A stretch of DNA of 62,685 nucleotides from an uncultured Collinsella sp. Its GTDB lineage: Bacteria; Actinomycetota; Coriobacteriia; Coriobacteriales; Coriobacteriaceae. Position 1 is the stretch's first letter, and every line of letters begins with the position of its first letter. The stretch lies in contig CAAEDE010000026.1 in the NCBI GenBank assembly GCA_900754525.1, forward strand, positions 1 to 62,685. The letters are read 5' to 3'. Position numbers and translations under genes: made by a program. Positions 15,807 through 23,037 of the stretch are shown here, piece by piece. Below the pieces are notes generated by a model. It worked only from the letters and a program-made list of their open reading frames with translations. It made no database searches and was not told where the DNA came from.

Positions 15807-16318
15807 GCGGGGCTCCCCTCAAAATAATGGTGGATGCCAACGTATGGGTTGATTCGTTTTGCGCCGACCATGCCGAGTCGCTTGCCGCACGTGCTTTTAT
15901 CGGACGGGCGACGGAGACGGGGGCGTTGCTGTTCTTCCCGGTGCATATCGCTAAGGACGTGCTGTACGTTGTCCAACACGAGCTGAAGCGTAGCGTTCTT
16001 GCTAGTGGGGGAGCGCTCGACGAGGCATCTGCCCGCGCAATTGACGATGCGGCGTTGGCGTTTGTTCGGAACATGACCGAAAACGCCACGGCCGTGGGTG
16101 CAGATGCGTCGGACCTTTGGCTGGCCGACAAATACTTAGCGCTCCATCGCGATTACGAGGACAACTTGGTGCTCGCCGCGTGCAAGCGCGCGCGGGTCGA
16201 TTATTTGGTAACTAACGATCGCAAGCTGCTCGAACATGCCGATCTTGCAGCAAAGACACCTCGTCAAATGATGCCGATTCTTGCTTTGGCCGAACGCGGC
16301 GGCGCGGCTATCGGTTGA
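15803..16318 (+). CDS. PIN-domain toxin (VapC-like)
   Basis: This is a 171-aa PIN nuclease, probably an RNase toxin. The first acidic residue is in IMVDANVWVDSF, a conserved Glu/Asp lies mid-protein, and later acids lie in DASDLWLADKYLAL and EDNLVLAACKRARVDYLVTNDRKLL, which match the PIN core. The GTG start at 15803 overlaps the antitoxin stop by two bases and has an aaaggggat site. A longer reading from 15743 would overlap the antitoxin gene by 64 bases and is less likely. Neutralisation by the upstream protein is inferred from the operon structure. Confidence 0.8.
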   Translation: MSGAPLKIMVDANVWVDSFCADHAESLAARAFIGRATETGALLFFPVHIAKDVLYVVQHELKRSVLASGGALDEASARAIDDAALAFVRNMTENATAVGADASDLWLADKYLALHRDYEDNLVLAACKRARVDYLVTNDRKLLEHADLAAKTPRQMMPILALAERGGAAIG

Positions 16319-16330
16319 CGCGAACTGTTT

Positions 16331-16367
16331 GCGGGCCTCTTGGACGACGATGCGCCAAGGGACCCGC
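16331..16367. terminator. Weak bidirectional hairpin between convergent genes
   Basis: gcgggcctcttgg (16331-16343) pairs with ccaagggacccgc (16355-16367) at 11 of 13 positions. It lies between the PIN gene and the convergent gene at 16377-16811. Confidence 0.4.
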
Positions 16368-16376
16368 GTCTGCTAT

Positions 16377-16811
16377 TTACAAAAGCGCTGTCTTGATGAC
16401 GGGAGCTTCGGCGAGCTTTTCGGCAGCCTTTTCGTCGGAGCTGTCGAGTGCTGCCAGGCTGCGGTAGACCCACTCGTTGACCTGGGTGTTCTTGACGCCT
16501 GCGGTCTGCATAAGGGCGCCTACCTCGCGGATTGCTGCGAACAGATCGGCTTTGGGACCCGCGAGCTCGACCTCGATGCCGTGGTAGGCGGTCACGCCGC
16601 GGTTTTCGCTCACGTGGTCGATAAAGCCCCCGACGGTCTCAAGCTGCTGAGCGAGAGCTGCGTCATCGTCAGCGTCCAGCGCGACGAGTGCGTTCGATAC
16701 CGTGAGGGCGGGATGTCCGCAGGGGACAAAGCCTTCGATGACATCCATAGCTTCGGTAATGGTTGAGCCCAGGCCTGCGAGGGCATTGACGAGTTGCTGC
16801 TTGGTATCCAT
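16377..16811 (-). CDS. Unidentified 144-aa protein
   Basis: I do not recognise this family. The 144-aa acidic protein begins MDTKQQLVNALAGLGSTITE and is predicted mostly helical and soluble, with alternating Ala/Leu/Glu stretches (DDDAALAQQLETVGGFIDHV). It has no signal peptide or membrane segment. There is a short motif, FVPCGHPALTVSNA, with a Cys-Gly-His. A plausible ribosome site (aaagga) precedes the ATG. It is monocistronic, convergent with the PIN gene and divergent from tmRNA. Composition matches the neighbouring core genes, so recent transfer is not indicated. Confidence 0.75.
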   Translation of the reverse strand: MDTKQQLVNALAGLGSTITEAMDVIEGFVPCGHPALTVSNALVALDADDDAALAQQLETVGGFIDHVSENRGVTAYHGIEVELAGPKADLFAAIREVGALMQTAGVKNTQVNEWVYRSLAALDSSDEKAAEKLAEAPVIKTALL

Positions 16812-17050
16812 AACGGTCCTTTCGACGGGTCAATTTTGCTTGGCGAAAATATACGTGACGCGATCGGTAGCAAAAGTGTGAAGTGCGGCGCACATTGGGG
16901 TCTTCACAGCTCGTGCATAGAACAGCTGTCCGCTTTCAGAACGTGGTAAGATAACACTCCACAAGCGGGGTTCGCCCCGTATGTTCCTTGAAAAGTCGAT
17001 GGCTGTTGGGTGCTTGCAGGCCCGATGCCATCCAGACTTTCCCGACATTC

Positions 17051-17414
17051 GGGGGCGACTGGTTTCGACACGATAGCTCTGAGAGAGGAAGCAAGCCGAG
17101 GTCTCCTCGCCTCGTTAAACAGGGGTACCGTCAAATTGAATTGACAACAACTCTTCTTTTGAGCCTATGGCTCTCGCTGCTTAGTTTATAGCGGCGCGTC
17201 AACCCGGTGATTTCCCCGACACCGGCGCGACGTCATGTTAGGGGAATGCTCCTGCGCACGTAATCGGTATGGCGCAGGCTAAGACCGAACCGGTTAGGAC
17301 GCCGCGAGCGTGTCGCTGCGCGCAAAGCGTCCGAGACTAAACCAGCGACTGAGCTTGGAGATGCCAATCAGGGGGCTTTCGTGGACCGGAGTTCGATTCT
17401 CCGCGCCTCCACCA
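17051..17414 (+). ncRNA. ssrA: Transfer-messenger RNA (ssrA)
   Basis: This is a 364-base RNA that rescues stalled ribosomes. The 5' end gggggcgactggtttcgac and the 3' end ggttc-type T-arm followed by ccgcgcctccacca form the tRNA-like domain; the acceptor pairs GGGGGCG with CGCCTCC, with one G-U. The tag frame can be read back from a TAG preceded by gctctcgctgct, giving a tag ending DNNSSFEPMALAA, with the canonical ALAA-type degron. The exact resume codon is uncertain because the frame upstream (att after tga) does not show the usual GCA. A possible -10 (taagat) lies near 16948. A terminator follows at 17423-17460. Confidence 0.93.
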
Positions 17415-17422
17415 TAAGTAAC

Positions 17423-17460
17423 AGGCAGGTAGATGTTCGTATCTACTTGCCTTTTTATTT
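17423..17460 (+). terminator. tmRNA terminator
   Basis: aggcaggtagat (17423-17434) and atctacttgcct (17441-17452) pair at 11 of 12 positions plus one wobble, followed by ttttattt. It starts nine bases after the CCA end of tmRNA. Confidence 0.88.
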
Positions 17461-17471
17461 CTAGTCCGTAC

Positions 17472-17488
17472 CGCGGAGAATCGAACTC
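17472..17488 (-). repeat. Inverted 17-bp copy of the tmRNA T-arm
   Basis: cgcggagaatcgaactc at 17472-17488 is the exact reverse complement of 17389-17405 in the tmRNA T-arm. It sits just beyond the terminator. The rest of 17415-17645 shows nothing else that I can assign. Confidence 0.75.
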
Positions 17489-17645
17489 TATGCAGGGCGT
17501 GCTTTTATCTACGGAAGCTGCATCCCGGAATTCCGCCACAAACTGGGACACGCTTTCCGCTTCACCTGCCGCCTCGAAAAACCTGCGCGCTCGTCATCCT
17601 AAAACTGGGTAGAAGAAAGCCAAAACGCAATCGCAGGAGGTCAAT

Positions 17646-18524
17646 ATGACTGCAGAAGATAAGGCAAAGAACGCCGGCAAGGTCGCGCTCGTCCTGGAGG
17701 GCGGTAGTTTTCGCGGGCAGTTTACCGCGGGCGTGCTCGACGTTCTCATGGAGGCTGGCGTTGAGATTCCGGCGGTCTACGGTGTATCGGCCGGCGCCCT
17801 CAACGGTGTGAACTACAAGTCGCACCAGATCGGCCGTGCCAACCGCATCAACCTGGCTTTCTGCAACGACAGCCGCTTCATGGGCGCCGCATCGTTTGCG
17901 TCCACGGGCTCTATTGTGGGTTACGACTTTATCTTCAACGATGTCCAGGACCGCCTGGATCCCTTTGACAACGAGACGTTCGACGCGAGCCCAATCGAGA
18001 TGTACGCCGTCGCGACGGACATGCTCTTTGGAACCGCCACGTACCTTCCGGTCAAAAGCGCCGTGCTCGATCTCGACGCCGTGCGCGCCTCGACCTCGCT
18101 GCCGCTGGTGACGCCGCCGGTCGAGATTGATGGGCACAAATACGTCGACGGCGGCGTAGCCGATTCGGTCCCCATCGAGCACGTGCTGGAGGAGGCGGGC
18201 TTCGACCGTGCGGTCGTCATCGTCACGCAGGACCGCTCGTACGAGAAAAAGCCCTACGAGTTTATGCCCGCCGCGCGTGCGCGTTATGCCGACTACCCCT
18301 ATCTGCTCGAGGCTATCGAGACGCGCCACGACCGTTACAACATCCAGCGCATGCACCTGTGGAAGTATGAGCGCGAGGGCCGTTCGTTGGTCGTCGCTCC
18401 GCAAAAGCCGGTCGAGGTCGGCCACGTTGAGCACGATTCGGCAAAGCTTTTGGACCTGTATATCCAGGGCCGTCAGGAGGCAAAGCGCCTGCTCGCGGAA
18501 ATCCAAGAGTTCGTTGAGCGCTAA
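17646..18524 (+). CDS. Patatin-like phospholipase (RssA-type)
   Basis: This is a 292-aa cytosolic serine lipid hydrolase. The oxyanion-hole glycines are in LEGGSFRGQFTAGVLD, the nucleophile Ser is in the GxSxG motif VYGVSAGALNG (about residues 45-55), and the catalytic Asp is in the DGG of YVDGGVADSVPIEHV. These are the patatin catalytic dyad elements. The start has a strong aggaggt site. Length is usual for the bacterial YjjU/RssA group, whose physiological substrate is mostly unknown. It stands alone between tmRNA and the ribosomal protein operon. Confidence 0.9.
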   Translation: MTAEDKAKNAGKVALVLEGGSFRGQFTAGVLDVLMEAGVEIPAVYGVSAGALNGVNYKSHQIGRANRINLAFCNDSRFMGAASFASTGSIVGYDFIFNDVQDRLDPFDNETFDASPIEMYAVATDMLFGTATYLPVKSAVLDLDAVRASTSLPLVTPPVEIDGHKYVDGGVADSVPIEHVLEEAGFDRAVVIVTQDRSYEKKPYEFMPAARARYADYPYLLEAIETRHDRYNIQRMHLWKYEREGRSLVVAPQKPVEVGHVEHDSAKLLDLYIQGRQEAKRLLAEIQEFVER

Positions 18525-18623
18525 CGACGGCGAACCCTCAAATAATGACAACAGCTAAAGAGCTGGAAAATCACGGCTCATGGATGACATGTGCAGAAAC
18601 TCTGGTCGGAGCCAAAATACCTG

Positions 18624-18651
18624 TTGACTCGTACGGCGAGCGGGGTAATAT
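18624..18651 (+). promoter_or_regulatory. Promoter of rplM-rpsI
   Basis: TTGACT at 18624-18629 and TAATAT at 18646-18651 are separated by 16 bases. This near-consensus sigma-70-type promoter lies 66 bases upstream of the rplM start. Confidence 0.8.
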
Positions 18652-18717
18652 GGACGGGTTACTTGCAGAGCCCCGTGAATCTCTGTAACAACACGTACTG
18701 TACATGGAGGAGTCTAA

Positions 18718-19161
18718 GTGATTTCGAAATCGACTCACTACGCCAAGCAGGGCGAGGTCCAGCGCAACTGGGTTCTCGTCGACGCCGATGGTGCTGTCCT
18801 GGGCCGTCTTGCCACCCAGATCGCAATGATCCTGCGCGGTAAGAACAAGCCCCAGTTCACGCCCAACAGCGACTGCGGCGACTTCGTTGTCGTCATCAAC
18901 GCCGATAAGGTCCAGCTTACCGGTAACAAGGCCGACACGAAGACCTATTATCGCCACAGCGGCTACAACGGCGGCCTCAAGGCTGAGAGCTTCCGCCAGG
19001 CTATGGAGAAGCACCCGGAGAAGGTCATCGAGCGCGCCGTTCGCGGCATGCTGCCCAAGACCACCCTCGGCCGTGCCCAGATGACCAAGCTTAAGGTCTA
19101 CGCTGGTGCCGAGCATCCGCATGCTGCCCAGAACCCCACGAAGATTGAGCTGGAGGCTTAA
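18718..19161 (+). CDS. rplM: Ribosomal protein L13
   Basis: This is a 147-aa large-subunit protein, one of the early 50S assembly proteins. Motifs include WVLVDADGAVLGRLATQIA, the SDCGDFVVVINADKV segment, YYRHSGYNGGLK and the RAVRGMLPKTTLGR signature. The start is GTG at 18718, preceded by ggagg at 18706-18710. rpsI follows after a two-base gap, the usual rplM-rpsI pair. A near-consensus promoter lies just upstream. Length and composition are normal. Confidence 0.97.
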   Translation: MISKSTHYAKQGEVQRNWVLVDADGAVLGRLATQIAMILRGKNKPQFTPNSDCGDFVVVINADKVQLTGNKADTKTYYRHSGYNGGLKAESFRQAMEKHPEKVIERAVRGMLPKTTLGRAQMTKLKVYAGAEHPHAAQNPTKIELEA

Positions 19162-19163
19162 AG

Positions 19164-19559
<396 letters not shown>

Positions 19560-19590
19560 GGTTTTATCTCCTTTCGAGATACAATGTACA

Positions 19591-19633
19591 AGCGGGGCCT
19601 GCCGATTCCTCGGCGGGTCCCGCTTTTCTTTTT
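19591..19633 (+). terminator. rplM-rpsI terminator
   Basis: agcggg..cctgccg pairs with cggcggg..cccgct across an interrupted stem (19591-19624) and is followed by tttctttttc. It lies 31 bases after the rpsI stop. Confidence 0.85.
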
Positions 19634-19682
19634 CGACTAGGGTGGGCGGTTGCATATCGCCTGCTAGGGAAGGAGCGATCCT

Positions 19683-21020
19683 ATGCCCCAGAACATCTTC
19701 GGTACCGACGGCGTCCGTGGCGTCGCCAACGCCGATCTTTCGTGCGATCTTGCGTTTCGCCTGGGTCGCGCGGCGACCAAGTTCCTTGGTCCGGACATCT
19801 GCATCGGCCGCGACACGCGTCTTTCGGGCACCATGCTCGAGAGCGCTCTGACCGCCGGCATCATGGCCGAGGGCGGACGTCCGCACTGCTGCGGTGTCAT
19901 CCCCACGCCTGCCGTGGCACTGCTCACCGTTCAGAACGAACTCGACGGCGGCATCGTCATCTCTGCTTCGCATAATCCGCCGGAGTTCAACGGCATCAAG
20001 TTCTTTAGCCGCAAGGGCATGAAGCTTCCCGACGCGGTCGAGGAGGAGATCAGCGCCTGGGTCATGTCCGAGGAAGCCATGGCTGCCGACACGCTGCCGA
20101 CCGGTGCCGGCGTGGGCCACATCATCAAGATGAAGGACGCCCGCAAGGCATATGTCGATCATGCCATCAGCACGCTCGACGGCCTTAAGCTCGATGGCCT
20201 GGTTGTTGCCGTCGACTGCGGTCACGGCGCTTCGTGCCAGACCACGCCCGCCGCACTGCAGCGCCTGGGCGCCACGGTCCATGCCATCAACACCGATTAC
20301 TGCGGCACTGACATTAACGTTGAGTGTGGCTCCACTCATCTTGAGCCCTTGCGCGAGCTCGTGCTGCGCACCCATGCTGACATCGGTCTGGCCCACGACG
20401 GCGACGCCGACCGCGTACTGTTCGTGGACAGCGAGGGCAATGAGATCGACGGTGACTACATCCTGGCTATCTGCGGCTCCGACCTCGCCGCTCGCGGCAA
20501 GCTCGCCAACTCCGAGATCGTCTCGACCGTCATGTGCAACCTGGGCTTCTCCATCGCTATGAAGGAGCAGGGCTTCGAGATGGTTCAGACCGCCGTGGGC
20601 GACCGCTACGTTCTGGAGCGCATGCTCGCGGACGGCGCCGTCATCGGCGGCGAGCAGTCCGGCCACATCATCTTCCTGGAGCACAACACCACCGGTGACG
20701 GCCTGGTGACGGCCCTGCAGCTTCTGGCCGTGCTCAAGCGCACCGGTCGTACCCTCACCGACCTTGCCGGCATCATGAAGAAGTACCCGCAGGTACTCGT
20801 CAACGTGCATTCCGACAACAAGGCTGGTCTGGACGATTGCCAGCCCATTTGGGACGCCGTCGCTGCTGCCGAGAAGGAGCTTGACGGCCGCGGCCGCATT
20901 CTGGTGCGCCCGAGCGGTACCGAGCCGCTGGTCCGCGTGATGGCCGAGGCCGAGACGCACGAGCTGACCCAGCGCGTTGTCGACGACATCGTCGAGGTTG
21001 TCAAGCGCGAACTTCCCTAA
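19683..21020 (+). CDS. glmM: Phosphoglucosamine mutase
   Basis: This enzyme converts glucosamine-6-phosphate to glucosamine-1-phosphate, the step leading to UDP-GlcNAc for peptidoglycan. The 445-aa protein starts FGTDGVRGVAN, has the phosphoserine loop VISASHNPPEFNGIKFF (active Ser at about residue 99), the metal-binding loop LAHDGDADRVLF, the sugar-specificity loop GEQSGHIIF and the phosphate-binding loop RPSGTEPLVRV. It is followed by a PTS IIA gene and nagB, which acts on the same substrate, so this stretch clusters amino-sugar metabolism. Confidence 0.96.
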   Translation: MPQNIFGTDGVRGVANADLSCDLAFRLGRAATKFLGPDICIGRDTRLSGTMLESALTAGIMAEGGRPHCCGVIPTPAVALLTVQNELDGGIVISASHNPPEFNGIKFFSRKGMKLPDAVEEEISAWVMSEEAMAADTLPTGAGVGHIIKMKDARKAYVDHAISTLDGLKLDGLVVAVDCGHGASCQTTPAALQRLGATVHAINTDYCGTDINVECGSTHLEPLRELVLRTHADIGLAHDGDADRVLFVDSEGNEIDGDYILAICGSDLAARGKLANSEIVSTVMCNLGFSIAMKEQGFEMVQTAVGDRYVLERMLADGAVIGGEQSGHIIFLEHNTTGDGLVTALQLLAVLKRTGRTLTDLAGIMKKYPQVLVNVHSDNKAGLDDCQPIWDAVAAAEKELDGRGRILVRPSGTEPLVRVMAEAETHELTQRVVDDIVEVVKRELP

Positions 21021-21091
21021 TGGTCAAAAACGGGTGCCAAGTGGTAAACTGTTAAGGTTATTTTGATTGATCGGTATGTCCGAGGGGGAGC

Positions 21092-21589
21092 ATGTTCACT
21101 AAAGTCCTAAGGTCTTTTGGTATGCGTGGTCGAGTCCTTACGCTGGATGCTCCCATCTCGGGCGACGTCATTCCGCTTTCCGAGGTAAACGACCAGACGT
21201 TTGCCACCGGCCTTTTGGGCCAGGGCGTGGCGATTCAGCCCACCGGAACGCGTGTGATCGCGCCGGCTGATGCCAAGGTCGAGGCCATTTTTCCCACGGG
21301 ACACGCTGTTGCGCTTAATACGGTCGATGGTCTGGACGTGCTCATCCACGTTGGTTTGGACACTGTTCAGCTCGAGGGCAAGCACTTTACCGTACATGCG
21401 CAAGTGGGCGACATCGTCCATAAGGGCGATGTACTCATTGAGTTCGATCGCGAGGCAATTGCTGCCGAGGGCTACGATGTGACGGTTCCCATCTTGGTGT
21501 GCAACTCCGTTGAGTTCTCGAGCATCAAAGGCTCCGTTGGTGTGCATGTCGAAGAGATGGACCAGCTCATTGTTGCTCGCGAGCGCTAG
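21092..21589 (+). CDS. PTS glucose-type enzyme IIA protein
   Basis: This is a 165-aa phosphocarrier that accepts phosphate from HPr and passes it to a IIB domain. The glucose-family IIA fold is shown by APADAKVEAIFPTGHAVAL and the active-site histidine region GLDVLIHVGLDTVQLEGKHF (His in LIHVGLDT), with a second conserved His upstream in PTGHA. The start at 21092 has a gaggggg site. It is a free-standing IIA that could serve nearby or distant sugar permeases, including the alpha-glucoside IIBC at 49163-50770, which lacks its own IIA. Neighbours glmM and nagB suggest amino-sugar uptake as another option. Confidence 0.9.
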   Translation: MFTKVLRSFGMRGRVLTLDAPISGDVIPLSEVNDQTFATGLLGQGVAIQPTGTRVIAPADAKVEAIFPTGHAVALNTVDGLDVLIHVGLDTVQLEGKHFTVHAQVGDIVHKGDVLIEFDREAIAAEGYDVTVPILVCNSVEFSSIKGSVGVHVEEMDQLIVARER

Positions 21590-21610
21590 CAAGTGCACGT
21601 GGCCATTAGC

Positions 21611-21860
21611 CTACAATTCAAACACGTTTACGGAGGGCGCCCTTGAAAGAGGACGCCCTCCGTGGCAAGATGGGATTTGTCCGAAGCTAAAAGGCTTTGG
21701 GTCACCGTGGACGGGCAGGGGCCTCGACGCGGTTAGACACGAGACACATACATTACGCGACCTCGCCCTGGTGGCCGCACACGTTGGTTGCGGCCGACGC
21801 GGGCCGCGGGCAAGTGCTTGTAAGGGAGCCTTGCCTCTCTTGTACGAGAAAGGACGCGTA
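21611..21860 (+). other. Candidate structured leader RNA upstream of nagB
   Basis: A tacaat box at 21611-21616 could start a transcript running about 230 bases into nagB. The stretch contains several hairpins: cggagggcg (21631-21639) with cgccctccg (21654-21662), ggccgc with gcggcc around 21772-21796, and ggcaag with cttgcc around 21809-21835. It does not match any riboswitch class that I can identify, and there is no gene in it. It might be a regulatory leader or an independent small RNA. Confidence 0.4.
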
Positions 21861-22589
21861 ATGAAGATCATTAAAGCTAAAGACTACGAGGATATGAGCC
21901 GCAAGGCCGCTAATATCATTTCGGCGCAGGTTATCCTCAAGCCCGACTGTGTACTGGGCCTTGCCACCGGCTCCACCCCGATCGGTGCCTACAAGCAGCT
22001 CGCTGCTTGGTACAAGAAGGGCGACGTCGACTTTGCCGAGGTCAGCACCTATAACCTGGACGAGTATCGCGGCCTTTCGCACGACGATCCCCAGAGCTAT
22101 CACTACTTCATGCGTGAGAACTTCTTCGATCACATCAACATCGACCTGAACAACACGCATGTGCCCGACGGTTCCAACCCCGACGCCGCCGCTGCCTGCT
22201 CTGAGTACGACAAGATCGTCGCCGCCGCCGGTTACCCGGATCTGCAGCTGCTCGGCATTGGCAACAACGGCCACATCGGCTTCAACGAGCCCGATGACCA
22301 CTTCTCCAAGGGCACGCACTGCGTCGACCTCACCGAGAGCACCATTCAGGCCAACAGCCGCCTGTTCGACAGCATCGACGATGTTCCCCGTCAGGCCTAC
22401 ACCATGGGTACCCAGACCATCATGTATGCCCGCATGATCCTGGTTGTCGCCAACGGCGAGGCCAAGGCTCAGGCCGTGCACGACATGTGCTATGGTCCGG
22501 TTACGCCCAAGTGCCCGGCTTCGATCCTGCAGCTGCACACCAACTGCGTTGTCGTTGCCGACGAGGCCGCCCTTTCGCTCTGCGAGTAG
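21861..22589 (+). CDS. nagB: Glucosamine-6-phosphate deaminase
   Basis: This enzyme converts glucosamine-6-phosphate to fructose-6-phosphate and ammonia, feeding amino sugars into glycolysis. The 242-aa protein starts MKIIKAKDYEDMSRKAA and shows LGLATGSTPIGAYKQL, YNLDEYRGLSHDDPQSYHYFMRENFF (catalytic Asp in NLDEY), the GIGNNGHIGFNEP segment and the CPASILQLHTNC end. The start at 21861 follows gaaagga; upstream in-frame codons belong to the structured leader. It works against glmM in direction, so the balance of the two sets the fate of glucosamine-6-phosphate. A terminator lies at 22622-22649. Confidence 0.96.
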   Translation: MKIIKAKDYEDMSRKAANIISAQVILKPDCVLGLATGSTPIGAYKQLAAWYKKGDVDFAEVSTYNLDEYRGLSHDDPQSYHYFMRENFFDHINIDLNNTHVPDGSNPDAAAACSEYDKIVAAAGYPDLQLLGIGNNGHIGFNEPDDHFSKGTHCVDLTESTIQANSRLFDSIDDVPRQAYTMGTQTIMYARMILVVANGEAKAQAVHDMCYGPVTPKCPASILQLHTNCVVVADEAALSLCE

Positions 22590-22621
22590 CGCGAATCCTG
22601 CAGCTCGACATAGCCTTGCCT

Positions 22622-22649
22622 AAGGCCTCCGCTTTGCGGGGGCCTTTTT
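22622..22649 (+). terminator. nagB terminator
   Basis: aaggcctccgc (22622-22632) pairs with gcgggggcctt (22636-22646) with one wobble, followed by ttttt. The remainder of the 22590-23037 spacer shows no gene; it must hold the promoter of the large regulator, which I could not place with confidence. Confidence 0.88.
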
Positions 22650-23037
22650 GCTATCCCTTTCTGTCCACTTGACCAAAAACTTGCCGCAAGCTTGACGAAC
22701 GCCGGATGCCCAACAGCTTGATTCATTCTATACCAGATTCTATGCAAAAATGCCACTAGAAGGTCGTAGACGGTAGCGGGTGCTAGGCGAGTTGAATGAC
22801 ATGGCTGAACCTTGTTCATTTGCGTTACACTGCCGCTTAGATGGGACAAGCTGACAAGCTCATTTACCTGCTTAAAGACCGATTAGTCGGGGGATTAATA
22901 ACAATCGGCCCTCGCTGTACAAAAACTTGCCGCTTGCGTACCAAAAGACAACCTAAAACACAAGGTCGCTCTATTCATAGCGCGGCTTGTATGGTCTTGC
23001 GGCTACAGTGTCCATACGGTCGAGTTGAGGAGCGGGC

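Noticed and set aside
17294..17551. A protein encoded antisense to the tmRNA 3' end
   Set aside because: The frame covers the tmRNA tRNA-like domain and its inverted copy, a common false gene call.
21611..21860. A glmS-type ribozyme or 6S RNA upstream of nagB
   Set aside because: I could not find the diagnostic core sequences or overall fold of either; it is left as an unclassified leader.
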